A stretch of 47,863 nt of DNA from Rhodococcus sp. OK519 (GTDB taxonomy: Bacteria > Actinomycetota > Actinomycetes > Mycobacteriales > Mycobacteriaceae), in the NCBI RefSeq assembly GCF_003051005.1, contig NZ_QAOW01000014.1:1-47863 (forward strand), given 5' to 3'. The first letter of the stretch is position 1; each line of letters starts with the position of its first letter. This document shows positions 33,883-43,251 of this stretch, in pieces. The translations under genes and the position numbers were made by a program. The notes under the pieces are model-generated. The model was not told the origin of the DNA, did not search any database, and was given only the letters and a program-made list of their open reading frames with translations.

Positions 33883-35388
33883 TCAGCCGGCTTGCGCGCC
33901 GTCGACAGCGGCCCGAAGCGTGCGGGTGCTTCGCTGCAGTACGAGACCCGCCGCGACCACTCCCGCTGCAATGAGGGTGGCGCCGGCCGAGATCCAGAAC
34001 ATCGCAGCGAAGGCGCCGAAACTCGGGTACGTACCGCCGTCGGCATGAACAAAGGACACGGCCGCGACAGCGGCCATCGTGGCGCTCGCGCTGGATGTAC
34101 CCACCGACCTCAGGAGCGCGTTGACCCCATTCGCCGATGCCGTCTGCGCGACGGGTACTGCCTGAATCGTGAGAGTGGGGATCGCCGCTTGTGCGAGGGA
34201 AAGGCCCACTGCGACCAGGCCTGCCCCGGCGAGCACCTGCCAAAGCTCCTCACTGAAAAAGACTCTCAGACCGAAGGAACCGGATATCTGGACGGCAGCG
34301 ACCAGCAGGGTGAGGCGTGCACCGAAGCGCCTGATCGCACTCGCAGCGACGGGCGCCATGACGACACCCACCAGCGTTGGCGGGATCATCCACAGGCCGG
34401 CTTCCACCATGCCCATACCGAACCCGGAACCGGTGACGCGTGGGATCTGTAGCTGCTGGATAGTCACGAGGGTATTGCTGAACAGCGCGAAGCCGATCAG
34501 GAGTGAGCACGTGTTGACGGACAGCACCGCCGGCCTCGAAGCGAGACGCAGATCCACCACAGGCGATCGGGAGCGTAGCTCGACCGGAACCCACACAATC
34601 GCGAGCGCGCAGCCGACGACGAGCAGCAGCCGCGTGCGCGGCTCACCCCAACCCCACTGGTTTCCCTTCGTGAGGACGAGAAGCACCGAGGTCAGTGCAC
34701 CCGCGAGGACGACGGCCCCCAGATAGTCGAACGAGTCCCGTGAGCTCACCGGGCCGTCGGGAATCACCCTGACGACCGCCATCAGAAGGAGCGCGCCGCT
34801 CGCGGCAGTGACCCAGAATATTCCGTGCCAGTCCAGGTACAGGACGACCAGTCCGGCAATCGGTAGTCCCGCTGCGGAACCGACCGCCAGGGACGCGCCC
34901 ATCGCCGCCGCACCGCCCGGAACGCGATCGCGCGGGAGGACATCTCGCATGATCGAGATCGCAACCGGTACCAGCGCGAGACCACACCCCTGCATCGCAC
35001 GCGCGACGATGAGAGCAGGAATCGACGCACTCACGCCGCCGAGGAGCGAACCGGCCACGACCACCGACAGAGTGATCATCACCAGCCGCTTCTTGCCGAA
35101 CGAATCGGCCAGACGTCCGACCAGTGGCGTCACGACCGCACCGGTGACCAACGTCGCCGTCACCAACCATGATGCGGTGGTGGAAGAGGTGCCCAGCAGG
35201 CTCGGCAACGCCGGCAACAGCGGCAGAATCATGGTCTGCTGCAGCGTCATGACGGCGCCGCAAACTACGAGCACCAACACTACAGATCTTGCCGCTCCGG
35301 CTCCGGGGCCGAGTTCCGGCGCCTCGGACGCGACCTCCGCGTCCGAGGCGGTTCCTGGGCTCACTGCACGCACCCGCTCACAGAGCAC
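33883..35388 (-). CDS. MFS transporter, DHA2 (EmrB/QacA) type
   Basis: The 501-residue membrane protein has about 14 predicted hydrophobic helices, the motif-A loop GRLADSFGKKRLV after helix 2 and a DHA2-type start (MTLQQTMILPLLPALP). Members mostly export drugs or metabolites by proton antiport. Here it may move the substrate or a toxic intermediate. The start is uncertain: GTG at 35388 has only a weak GGAA nearby, and GTG codons five and eight residues further in are possible. It precedes the SDR 2 operon by 137 bases. Confidence 0.85.
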   Translation of the reverse strand: MLCERVRAVSPGTASDAEVASEAPELGPGAGAARSVVLVLVVCGAVMTLQQTMILPLLPALPSLLGTSSTTASWLVTATLVTGAVVTPLVGRLADSFGKKRLVMITLSVVVAGSLLGGVSASIPALIVARAMQGCGLALVPVAISIMRDVLPRDRVPGGAAAMGASLAVGSAAGLPIAGLVVLYLDWHGIFWVTAASGALLLMAVVRVIPDGPVSSRDSFDYLGAVVLAGALTSVLLVLTKGNQWGWGEPRTRLLLVVGCALAIVWVPVELRSRSPVVDLRLASRPAVLSVNTCSLLIGFALFSNTLVTIQQLQIPRVTGSGFGMGMVEAGLWMIPPTLVGVVMAPVAASAIRRFGARLTLLVAAVQISGSFGLRVFFSEELWQVLAGAGLVAVGLSLAQAAIPTLTIQAVPVAQTASANGVNALLRSVGTSSASATMAAVAAVSFVHADGGTYPSFGAFAAMFWISAGATLIAAGVVAAGLVLQRSTRTLRAAVDGAQAG

Positions 35389-35622
35389 TTCCAGTCGAAC
35401 CCAAATGTCGCCGAATGGCGGACGTCACCGTATCCGACACTCTCCGGACACCTTCGCGCCACACTGATCACTCTCTACCACAGCCTAATTCGTGTTGATT
35501 GCCAATGAACTACACGACCCGGTCGGCGCGACGTGCCCAGCGCGAGGACGGATCGGTCACCGCTCTGTCCCTTCGATCGTTTCGATCACCCTCGTGCGCG
35601 TGGACATATCCGTCAACTCGGG

Positions 35623-35639
35623 TGTCCGATCATCGGACA
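35623..35639. promoter_or_regulatory. Operator-like site 2, perfect palindrome
   Basis: TGTCCGATCATCGGACA has two perfect 8-base arms around one central base. It is the most symmetric of five related sites in the island and matches site 1 at 13 of 17 positions. Confidence 0.65.
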
Positions 35640-35696
35640 GATTTCCCCTCCACACGGAGGACACCGGCCATCGACCGGTCGCCGGTGAGCACTTCG

Positions 35697-35713
35697 TGTC
35701 CATTGAGCGGGAA
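35697..35713. promoter_or_regulatory. Operator-like site 3, upstream of the VOC/ABC operon
   Basis: TGTCCATTGAGCGGGAA lies 175 bases before the VOC start. It shares TGTCCA-T-GAGCGG with site 1. The spacing between sites 2 and 3 is 74 bases centre to centre, close to seven helical turns. Confidence 0.55.
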
Positions 35714-35887
35714 AACCTTGTTGTCCAAATCGGTTCGCGGATGGGGTAATCCGCGAACGGCTCACAGAAGTGACCCACCCCGTACCCGCGGCCGGACAGG
35801 GGCTCACACAGTCCGTCCACCTCTCGATACTCCGGCGTATTCCTTCCACGCCGGTCCGCAGTGCACGTCGAACATTCGAGGATTCCG

Positions 35888-36280
35888 ATGACCAGTTCCA
35901 GTCGATTCGCGTTCACCAAAGTTTTCGTCGACAACCTTCCCGCGCAGGCGAGGTTCTACCAATCCGCCTTCGGCCTCACCGAGAAGGCGCGACTCGCTGT
36001 CGGCGAGGGCGCGAATGCGCTGGAGGAGATCATCCTCACCAGCGGCCGCGGAGACGATTCGACGCTGGTTCTGTGGCGATTTCTCGAAAGACCCACTCCC
36101 GCAGCCGGTGAGGCTGTTCTCGGGTTCAACGTCACCGACGCCGAAGGCACCGTACGGAACGTCGAGAGCGCCGGAGGAGTCGTCGTCGACCCGGTGAGAG
36201 AGATGACCGACCACCGGGTTCTCGTCGCTTTCGTGAAGGACCCCGAAGGTCACCTCCTCGAGATTGTCCAAAACCTATGA
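35888..36280 (+). CDS. VOC-superfamily (glyoxalase/dioxygenase-fold) protein
   Basis: The 130-residue protein starts MTSSSRFAFTKVFVDNLPAQ and ends VAFVKDPEGHLLEIVQNL, the usual last strand of a VOC module with the metal-ligand Glu position (LLEIVQ). ARFYQSAFGL is the typical early helix. Substrates range from glyoxal adducts to catechols and epoxides. None can be assigned. GAGGA precedes the ATG at 35888. It begins a plus-strand run with the ABC importer 43 bases downstream. Confidence 0.85.
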   Translation: MTSSSRFAFTKVFVDNLPAQARFYQSAFGLTEKARLAVGEGANALEEIILTSGRGDDSTLVLWRFLERPTPAAGEAVLGFNVTDAEGTVRNVESAGGVVVDPVREMTDHRVLVAFVKDPEGHLLEIVQNL

Positions 36281-36323
36281 CCCACTTCGTTCGTGACTCG
36301 TCACCATCTCCAAGGAGCACTCG

Positions 36324-37877
36324 TTGAAGATTCGTTCTCGCACCGCAGCTGTGCTGAGCGCCGGCGCGGCGCTCACCCTCCTCGTCACCGCCTGCTCGGG
36401 TGAGTCGACCGCGACCACAGGTGGGCCTGCCGGTGACCCGCAACGCGGAGGCACGCTGACCATGGCGTTCAACACGGACGCGCAGTCCGTCGACCCGGTC
36501 ACCTGCGCAATCGGTATCGGTCTCGGGCCGTGCCAGGCGATCTACGGCGCCCTGCTGTATTACGACCTCGACGCTGACGAGATCACCCCCGGCATGGCGG
36601 AGTCGTTCAGTTCGGAGGACGGCAAGGTATGGACGCTGAAATTGCGCCCCGGCATGACCTTCACCGACGGGACCCCGTTCGATACCGAAGCCGTCGCCTT
36701 CAACTGGAACCGCATACTCGACCCCGCGCTGCTGTCGCCCAGTATGGCTGCAGCGAAGTCGATCACGTGGAACGTTGTCGACGACACCACCCTGACGGTG
36801 ACCTCCAACGAGGTCAACCATCAGCTGCCGTTCCTTCTCAGCGAGCCCCTCGCGTTCGTGGCCTCACCGACCGCCATCTCCGGGAAGGGTGCAGACTTCG
36901 GTAATTCACCGGTCGGCGCCGGGCCGTTCGTTCTCAGCTCGTGGGCTCGCGGCACGGAGATGGTCCTCGACCGCAACTCCGGCTACTGGGACCAGCCCCG
37001 GCCCTATGCGGACCGTCTCGTGGTCAAGACCATTCCGGCCGATGACCTCCGCTTCAACGCTCTCCAGGCAGGCGAACTCGATGTCGCAGTTGTCGTCAGC
37101 GAGAAGTACGCGAAGCGCGCAGAAGCTGCTGGAATGACCGTCGTCCAGTCGCAACAACTCGGCGGCAACGGGATACGCCTGAGCAGCCGCGGCACCCTTG
37201 CCGATCCCGACGTGCGGACGGCGATCGGCAAACTCGTCGACGGCGACCAGATCATGGCCGCCGCCTTCCCTGACGACCCCAAGGCAACACACTTCATGCC
37301 GGAGGACAGCCCCCTCTACGACGCGAACGCCACCTGGCCGGACAAGGACATCGCCGGGGCCCAGACACTGATCGACGGCTACCGCGCCCGTAACGGCGGA
37401 GACGAGGTGACGCTCTCGTACATCACGACGGCCGGAAGCCCGAACCTCAATCGTGTCGCCGAGGTTTTGCAGTCGCAACTCCAGCAGGTGAACGGCCTGA
37501 AGCTCGAGATCAAGCCCTTGGACGGTGCCGGCTTCGCGACCGCACTCGTCTCCGGAAACTACGACCTCATCCTCAATTCGCTAGGCGGAGCACACCCGGA
37601 CAACCTCTACAAGGTGTTCCACACCAACGGTTCGGGGAACAGCGCCGGCTACTCGAACCCAGCAGTCGACGAGGCGCTGAATCTGACCCACACCTCCGAC
37701 GACCCCGCCGTGGTGAACCAGGCCTTCAAGACGGCGATCCAGGAGATCATCGACACCACCGCGTACCGATTCTGGCGGCCCTCCGAAACAACCCTGATGT
37801 CGCCCGCGTCGGTCCACGGTGTGCAGCCCGCGTACCAGTACTGGTTCCGGCCCGAACTCGCGTGGAAGCAGCAGTGA
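36324..37877 (+). CDS. Second dipeptide-type ABC binding lipoprotein (SBP family 5)
   Basis: The 517-residue protein has a lipoprotein signal with lipobox VTAC (Cys24) and family 5 blocks GGTLTMAFNTDAQSVDPV and LRPGMTFTDGTPFDTEAVAF. The start codon is TTG at 36324, supported by CAAGGAG six bases upstream. Family 5 proteins bind peptides, nickel, haem, oligosaccharides or opines. In a catabolic cluster the ligand need not be a peptide. Permease and ATPase genes follow directly, making a complete importer distinct from the dppABCD set. Confidence 0.9.
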   Translation: MKIRSRTAAVLSAGAALTLLVTACSGESTATTGGPAGDPQRGGTLTMAFNTDAQSVDPVTCAIGIGLGPCQAIYGALLYYDLDADEITPGMAESFSSEDGKVWTLKLRPGMTFTDGTPFDTEAVAFNWNRILDPALLSPSMAAAKSITWNVVDDTTLTVTSNEVNHQLPFLLSEPLAFVASPTAISGKGADFGNSPVGAGPFVLSSWARGTEMVLDRNSGYWDQPRPYADRLVVKTIPADDLRFNALQAGELDVAVVVSEKYAKRAEAAGMTVVQSQQLGGNGIRLSSRGTLADPDVRTAIGKLVDGDQIMAAAFPDDPKATHFMPEDSPLYDANATWPDKDIAGAQTLIDGYRARNGGDEVTLSYITTAGSPNLNRVAEVLQSQLQQVNGLKLEIKPLDGAGFATALVSGNYDLILNSLGGAHPDNLYKVFHTNGSGNSAGYSNPAVDEALNLTHTSDDPAVVNQAFKTAIQEIIDTTAYRFWRPSETTLMSPASVHGVQPAYQYWFRPELAWKQQ

Positions 37878-37929
37878 CCGTGGGGGCCGTGAGCGAGCGG
37901 ACCGTGAGCGACCGGCGGCGGTGTCCGAG

Positions 37930-38880
37930 ATGGTGAGGGGCAGAATCGGACTGGTGAACGCGGCGAAGCTCGTCGTGGTCCTGTTCCTCGTCAGCGTCGT
38001 GACCTTCCTGCTCCTCGAGATGATTCCGGGCGACCCGTTGGCGGCGATGTTGCCCGAGGGCGCCACACCCGAGATGCGTGCAGCCGCGGCGGAACGCTTC
38101 GGCCTCGACGGCCCGCTGGTGCAGCGCTATCTCGAGTGGGTGGGTAACGCGCTGCACGGAGATCTGGGGCGATCCATGCAGTCCCAGGTCCCGGTGACCG
38201 ACGCAATCCTCGATCGGCTCCCGGTCACCCTGCAACTCGCCGGACTGTCCATCGTGGTCGCGTTGCTGATCGCGATGCCGATCGGCATCTACTCCGGCTA
38301 CAGGCCGGGCGGCATCGTCGACCGGTTCGCCACGTTCGTCTGCTCCGTCACCCTGTCGATCCCCAGCTTCCTCCTCGGTGTCCTGCTGGTGTTCGTATTC
38401 GCAGTGACGTTGCATGCGCTTCCCGTGACCGGTTGGACGCCGCTGTCTGCCGGACTGGTCCCGCACCTGCGAGGCCTGGTACTTCCGGTGATGACGCTGG
38501 CATCGATCGAGGCCGTGGCGTTCATCCGGTTGCTCCGTAACGACATGGTCGCAACGCTCCAGCAGGACTTCGTGCTGTCGGCCCGCGCGCGCGGCATCCC
38601 GACCACGAAGATCCTCACCGTCCACGCCCTGCGGCCGTCGGCGTTCTCGCTCGTGACGGTGCTGGGGGTGTCGTTGGGCCGGCTGATCGGCGGCACCGTG
38701 ATCGTCGAATCCCTCTTCGCTCTGCCAGGGCTGGGATCACTCGTCGTCACCGCCATCAACGGCCGGGACTTCCTGCTGGTGCAGGGAATCGTGCTGGTAG
38801 TCGCCGTCGCGTACGTGCTACTGAACACCCTGGTCGACCTGACGTACCCGCTGCTGGACCCGAGAGTGAGATCCGCATGA
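37930..38880 (+). CDS. Dipeptide-type ABC transporter permease (DppB-like)
   Basis: The 316-residue permease begins MVRGRIGLVNAAKLVVVLFL. It has about six helices, the EMIPGDPLAAMLPEGATPE motif and the coupling loop VLSARARGIPTTKILTVHAL. The start is uncertain: the ATG at 37930 and GTG codons at 37921 and 37933 are all in frame, and no strong Shine-Dalgarno is seen. The spacing of 52 bases from the binding-protein gene and ATGA overlap with the next gene place it in the operon. Confidence 0.88.
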   Translation: MVRGRIGLVNAAKLVVVLFLVSVVTFLLLEMIPGDPLAAMLPEGATPEMRAAAAERFGLDGPLVQRYLEWVGNALHGDLGRSMQSQVPVTDAILDRLPVTLQLAGLSIVVALLIAMPIGIYSGYRPGGIVDRFATFVCSVTLSIPSFLLGVLLVFVFAVTLHALPVTGWTPLSAGLVPHLRGLVLPVMTLASIEAVAFIRLLRNDMVATLQQDFVLSARARGIPTTKILTVHALRPSAFSLVTVLGVSLGRLIGGTVIVESLFALPGLGSLVVTAINGRDFLLVQGIVLVVAVAYVLLNTLVDLTYPLLDPRVRSA

Positions 38881-39833
38881 GTACGAATACCGATACCGCG
38901 GATCAACGCCCGGTTGTCCCGGACCTCGAACCCGTCGCCGCACACCCACCCCCCGGCGGTGACGAGCAGGGCACCTGGAGCGGCGGGAAGGAACCGAAGG
39001 TCCGCCGGCGCAGGAGTAGACGCGGACGCAACACGGTTGCGGCGCTGGGTGCGCTGTGGCTTGTGCTGATTGCGCTGGCTGCGATATTCGCGTCGCTACT
39101 TCCGCTGCCCGCACCTGATGCGATCGGTGATCAGTACTCGCTACCACCCTTCCGAAGTGCGGCACACATTCTCGGGACCGATCAACTCGGTCGAGACCAG
39201 TTGAGCCGAGTCGTCTACGGCGCACAGGTTTCCTTGTCCGTGGCAATTGGAGCCACACTTCTGGCGCTGGTCATCGGAACACTGTTGGGGATAGTCGCCG
39301 GCTACTTCCGGGGACCCTTGGACGTACTGTTCGACATCGGCACGAATACCGTCCTCGCCTTTCCTCCGCTGATCCTGTTGATTGCTCTCGTAGCCGTCAT
39401 GCAACCGAGTGCGACGACTCTGGCGCTGGGCCTCGGCGTGGTCGGCGTGCCGACCTTCGCGCGGATCGCACGGGCGAACACCATCGCCTTCTCGGGCCGG
39501 GAGTTCGTCACAGCGTCGAAATCCCTGGGGTCGAGCACCGCTCGGGTACTTGTTCGCGAGATCCTGCCGAACATCCTGCTTCCCGTGATCTCCTTCGCCA
39601 CTGTCGTCGCTGCGTCCCTGGTCGTAGCAGAGGGTTCGTTGAGCTTCCTGGGTCTCGGAATTCCTCCGCCCGCCCCCAGTTGGGGCGGAATGATCGCTGC
39701 CGGCCGCGAGAGCCTGTACGAGGAACCACATCTCGTCCTGGTTCCCGGACTGTTCTTCTTCCTGACCGTGTTCTCTCTCAACCTGACCGGGGACTGGGCC
39801 CGCGATCGAGTCGGACGGGAGTCCTCCCTGTGA
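38877..39833 (+). CDS. Dipeptide-type ABC transporter permease (DppC-like)
   Basis: The 318-residue permease has an unusual hydrophilic N-terminus of about 50 residues (Pro/Gly-rich, then KVRRRRSRRGR) before the first helix. The OppC-type post-helix motif is HILGTDQLGRDQLSRVVYGA, and the coupling loop is FSGREFVTASKSLGSSTARV. It overlaps its neighbours by four bases on each side (ATGA and GTGA), so translation is coupled. It forms the channel with the preceding permease. Confidence 0.9.
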   Translation: MSTNTDTADQRPVVPDLEPVAAHPPPGGDEQGTWSGGKEPKVRRRRSRRGRNTVAALGALWLVLIALAAIFASLLPLPAPDAIGDQYSLPPFRSAAHILGTDQLGRDQLSRVVYGAQVSLSVAIGATLLALVIGTLLGIVAGYFRGPLDVLFDIGTNTVLAFPPLILLIALVAVMQPSATTLALGLGVVGVPTFARIARANTIAFSGREFVTASKSLGSSTARVLVREILPNILLPVISFATVVAASLVVAEGSLSFLGLGIPPPAPSWGGMIAAGRESLYEEPHLVLVPGLFFFLTVFSLNLTGDWARDRVGRESSL

Positions 39834-40969
39834 ACAACACCGAAAGTCACGAAGTGTTCGCCGAGTCCACCACCATGGTTCTTTCGCCACTGAACGAAGT
39901 GACGACAGCGGCCCTCTCGGTGAGGAATCTGCGGGTGTGGTTCGACACCGCGAGGGGGACGGTCCGTGCGGTCGACGGCGTGGACATGGAAGTCTCTCCC
40001 GGAAGAACACTCGGCATCGTCGGAGAATCCGGATCCGGCAAGTCGGTGTTCTCCCGCGCCGTGATGAACATCCTTCCCCCCAGCGCTCGCATCGAGCCCG
40101 GCTCACGAATCGAGATCGAGGGCCGGAACACCGCGTCCCTCGACCGTCGAGAGGCGCGCGAACTCTGGGGATCGCGGGTCGCCATGGTGTTCCAGGACCC
40201 GATGACGTCACTCACCCCGGTCCTAACCATCGGGCATCAACTGACCGAGACGCTGCGCCAGCACCTACAGCTGAGCAAATCCGAGGCGCTCACCCGCGCC
40301 GAGGAATTGCTGCGATGGGTGGGGATTCCCGAGCCCGGGAAACGACTCGGCCAGTATCCGCACAACCTGTCCGGCGGTATGCGTCAACGAGTGGTCATCG
40401 CCCTCGCTCTGGCCTGCTCGCCCAGACTTCTCATCGCCGACGAACCGACCACGGCGCTCGATGTGACGGTGCAGCATCAGATCCTCTCGCTTCTGGCTCG
40501 TCTGCAACGCGAGACCGGTATGGCGATGATCCTGATCACGCACGACCTCGGCGTCGTGGCAGCACGCACCGACGACATCGCGGTGATGTATGCGGGTCGG
40601 GTGGTGGAGCGTGCACCCACCAAGGTGCTGTTCCGCTCGACCCGGCACCCGTACACACGTGCGTTGCTCCGGTCGATCCCGCGGATCAGCGACCCGAGTC
40701 ATACACGGTTGGAATCGATCCCAGGACGTCCACCCACCGTGATCGACCCACCACCAGGATGCGCCTTCGCGCCACGCTGCCTCCATGCCCGGCCCCGGTG
40801 TCTGTCCGAGACGCCGGAATTGGCACTCGACCCGACGCCCGGCGAATACCACCAGGTTGCGTGCTTCTACCCGGTCGGGACACCCGCGGGCGATGAGGCC
40901 TACGCGGCCAATGCGGTCGAGGGACGCTCGGCCGCCGGACTACCAGTGGATCCCAGGAGCGAGCTCTGA
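39830..40969 (+). CDS. Dipeptide-type ABC transporter ATPase (DppD-like)
   Basis: The 379-residue protein is a single ABC domain with Walker A GESGSGKS, Q-loop QDPMTSL, signature LSGGMRQR and Walker B LLIADEPTTALD. The C-terminal oligopeptide-transporter extension carries conserved cysteines (GCAFAPRCLHARPRC), a probable iron-sulphur or metal site of this family. The GTG at 39830 overlaps the permease stop as GTGA. A longer in-frame start exists but lies inside the permease gene. It pairs with the next ATPase. Confidence 0.92.
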   Translation: MNNTESHEVFAESTTMVLSPLNEVTTAALSVRNLRVWFDTARGTVRAVDGVDMEVSPGRTLGIVGESGSGKSVFSRAVMNILPPSARIEPGSRIEIEGRNTASLDRREARELWGSRVAMVFQDPMTSLTPVLTIGHQLTETLRQHLQLSKSEALTRAEELLRWVGIPEPGKRLGQYPHNLSGGMRQRVVIALALACSPRLLIADEPTTALDVTVQHQILSLLARLQRETGMAMILITHDLGVVAARTDDIAVMYAGRVVERAPTKVLFRSTRHPYTRALLRSIPRISDPSHTRLESIPGRPPTVIDPPPGCAFAPRCLHARPRCLSETPELALDPTPGEYHQVACFYPVGTPAGDEAYAANAVEGRSAAGLPVDPRSEL

Positions 40970-41964
40970 TGGCTGGAACAGGTACCGCGCATCTGCGCAC
41001 CGAGCACGAAGGCGACGTGATCCTCAGCGTTCACAACCTGGTCGTCGAGTACGCCACCGCCTCCGGCAAGGTGCATGCGGTCTCGGACGTGAGTCTCGAT
41101 ATCCGGCGAGGTGAAACCCTCGGCCTCGTAGGTGAATCCGGCTGCGGAAAGTCGACTCTTGCCAAAGCGGTGATGCAACTTCCACCACCGACATCCGGTG
41201 AAGTGATCATCGACGGACGTGATCTCACCGCGATATCGGGGCGGGAGCTCCGAACGGCACGCCAGCCGGTGCAGATGATCTTCCAGGACCCCATCTCATC
41301 GCTGAACCCGTTGCGCAAGGTCCGCCATATCGTCGCCGAGGGCCTCGAGGTCGCCGGCGGCCGCACCCGCGCGGAACGGACGTCGATGGTGGACGAGATG
41401 CTGAGCGTCGTCGGTCTCGATCCTGCAGCGGCAGGAGATCGGCGACCACACGAGTTCTCCGGCGGCCAGTGCCAGCGAATCTCGATTGCCCGCGCCATGG
41501 TCGTGAATCCGGAGTTGGTGATCTGCGACGAACCCGTCTCTGCTCTCGACGTATCGGTGCAGGCACAGATCCTCAACCTGTTGGAGGACATGAAGGAACG
41601 TTACGGCCTCACCATGCTGTTCATCGCTCACGACCTCGCGGTGATCAAGAACATCAGCGACCGCGTAGTCGTGATGTACCTGGGAAAGATCTGCGAGGTA
41701 GCCGATCCCGACCAGATGTACGCGACACCCCTACACCCTTACACCGCGGCGTTGCTCTCGGCCGTCCCCGAACCGGACCCGGAGATCCCGCCCGCCGAAC
41801 TCGCACTGTCCGGCGACCTGCCGTCACCACACGATCCGCCGTCGGGCTGCCGGTTCCGCACTCGATGCCCCCGCGCCGAAGCACTGTGTGCCGAGCGTGA
41901 ACCGGAGATTCGCGAACTACGACCACAGCATTTCGTTGCCTGCCACTTCCCGTCCACCATCTGA
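40969..41964 (+). CDS. Dipeptide-type ABC transporter ATPase (DppF-like)
   Basis: The 331-residue ABC protein has Walker A GESGCGKST, Q-loop QDPISSLNPL, signature FSGGQCQR (Cys in place of the usual Arg), Walker B LVICDEPVSALD and the C-terminal GCRFRTRCPRAEALC cysteine motif. Its ATG overlaps the preceding stop by one base (TGATG). It completes a five-component importer with two separate ATPases, in contrast to the fused DppD of the first system. Confidence 0.92.
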   Translation: MAGTGTAHLRTEHEGDVILSVHNLVVEYATASGKVHAVSDVSLDIRRGETLGLVGESGCGKSTLAKAVMQLPPPTSGEVIIDGRDLTAISGRELRTARQPVQMIFQDPISSLNPLRKVRHIVAEGLEVAGGRTRAERTSMVDEMLSVVGLDPAAAGDRRPHEFSGGQCQRISIARAMVVNPELVICDEPVSALDVSVQAQILNLLEDMKERYGLTMLFIAHDLAVIKNISDRVVVMYLGKICEVADPDQMYATPLHPYTAALLSAVPEPDPEIPPAELALSGDLPSPHDPPSGCRFRTRCPRAEALCAEREPEIRELRPQHFVACHFPSTI

Positions 41965-41969
41965 CCCAC

Positions 41970-41986
41970 TGTCCGCCCAGTGGGAA
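41970..41986. promoter_or_regulatory. Operator-like site 4, upstream of the putative dioxygenase
   Basis: TGTCCGCCCAGTGGGAA ends 109 bases before the ATG at 42095. Counting its 27-base surroundings, it matches site 5 (before the KshA-like gene) at 20 positions. It overlaps hairpin CCCACTG/CAGTGGG (41965-41971, 41978-41984), which could alternatively end the ABC transcript. Confidence 0.5.
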
Positions 41987-42094
41987 ATCGACCTTCTCCG
42001 CCGACCGGGCCACTCGCGAGCATGCAGGTGCAGCCCCGATCGTCACGGTTACCGGTACACCCCACCGATCTGTAAACCCTGGAAAGGAATTCGC

Positions 42095-43153
42095 ATGACG
42101 GCGACCACTCGGCATCCTATGACTCCGCTCGTGCCCCCCACCTTCGTCACCGACATCTACACCCCGGAAGAGCAGGAGATCCTCTTCGACGTGGTACGCC
42201 GCAACGGCCCCTGGCAGTTGACCGTCGCGCATCACTTCAAGACGGCCGAGGAGTACATGGCCGTTTCCGGGCCGAAGGATCTGGACCCGAATGTAAAGCT
42301 GGAGCTCTCGGACCTGTTGACCCCCACCTTCCGCGGATACCTCGGCAACTTCGGCGTCGCGTACGAGCACGAGGTGCACGACATCTACTTCAGCCGCAAG
42401 ATGCTGGACATGATCAAGGGCATGCACGGCGCGGAATACGCGGTGCCGCACACCTTCCTGTTCAACATCCGGCCTCCGGCGCACAGTTTCGACGCCGGGC
42501 ACTTCGACGGCGCGAGCTGGCGCGGCGTGAACCTCAACAACACCCCCCTGTGGCTCATCAGTGTGATGGCCAAGTCCGGACTTTTCGAGCGTTGGGCAGT
42601 CAAGGCCGGCCAAGTCATCGCCTACTACTACGACTCCGACATCGACGGCGGTTTCACCTACTGGCCGGACGGACCAGATCTGGCACCTCAGCGATTCGCT
42701 CCGCCGTTCTGGAACAGCGGCCTGCTCACCGACAACGAGAAGATGTTCCACCGGGGCGAGGCCAACGGGCCACGCGAGAGGCGGAAGATCGCCGATCTGC
42801 AGCTCCACTCGCGGATCTCCGGAGAGGGCGACGACGAATGGGTCGTGCGTAACGACGGCACCGAGATCGCGCGGTACCACAACAACGACATGCGCTTCCT
42901 GGTTCACTACAGTGCCCACGTCTTCGACGACCGGGCCGACGTCAAACGGTACTTCGAGCACACCGACGATCTCACGGTCGAGAAGGCCCTCGGCATGCTC
43001 ATTGCGGATATGAAGTCCCGCGGCATCCAGTTCGAGGAGCCGACGGAGCCCCTGCACGACAGCAAGTTCGTCACTCTTCTCACCCAGACCTATGCAATGG
43101 CACCCGCCCAGTACCCGGAGGAGGCTCCGCTCGACAGAGTCGGCGCGGTGTGA
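42095..43153 (+). CDS. Unassigned protein, possible non-haem Fe(II) dioxygenase
   Basis: I do not recognise a named family for this 352-residue soluble protein. It has residues of a possible 2-oxoglutarate/Fe(II) site: H136-F-D138 in GHFDGASWRG, and H219 in KMFHRGEANGPRER, with R228/R230 as candidate co-substrate ligand. The spacing of about 80 residues between HxD and the distal His suits a double-stranded beta-helix. His271 and His275 are alternatives. There is no Rieske or haem motif. AAAGGA lies before the ATG at 42095. It follows the ABC operon by 130 bases with operator-like site 4 between, so it probably has its own promoter. The enzyme class is inference. Confidence 0.6.
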   Translation: MTATTRHPMTPLVPPTFVTDIYTPEEQEILFDVVRRNGPWQLTVAHHFKTAEEYMAVSGPKDLDPNVKLELSDLLTPTFRGYLGNFGVAYEHEVHDIYFSRKMLDMIKGMHGAEYAVPHTFLFNIRPPAHSFDAGHFDGASWRGVNLNNTPLWLISVMAKSGLFERWAVKAGQVIAYYYDSDIDGGFTYWPDGPDLAPQRFAPPFWNSGLLTDNEKMFHRGEANGPRERRKIADLQLHSRISGEGDDEWVVRNDGTEIARYHNNDMRFLVHYSAHVFDDRADVKRYFEHTDDLTVEKALGMLIADMKSRGIQFEEPTEPLHDSKFVTLLTQTYAMAPAQYPEEAPLDRVGAV

Positions 43154-43251
43154 CGCACGGGCCACGCATACAGCACTTCTCGGTTTGCCGGGCGGCCCAT
43201 GCCCCGCTCGGCAACCGGGAGGGGCGCTCGGGTAGCAAGGAGCTCCATCGA

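Larger units (their letters stand above)
35389..35887. other. Divergent control region between the MFS and VOC genes
   Basis: About 500 bases have no convincing gene. They contain the perfect palindrome TGTCCGATCATCGGACA (35623-35639), a related site at 35697-35713, the spaced repeat TCGTGT/ACACGA (35490-35495, 35512-35517) and CACCGGC/GCCGGTG (35662-35668, 35681-35687). A weak -10 GATACT is at 35826-35831. Position and density of inverted repeats suggest it controls both directions. Confidence 0.6.

Noticed and set aside
41965-41984. CCCACTG/CAGTGGG hairpin as a plain terminator of the ABC operon
   Set aside because: Not fully excluded. It lies directly after the ATPase stop, but the stem is only seven pairs without a T-run, and the overlapping sequence fits the five-site motif better. 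I therefore list it as an operator-like site with reduced confidence.
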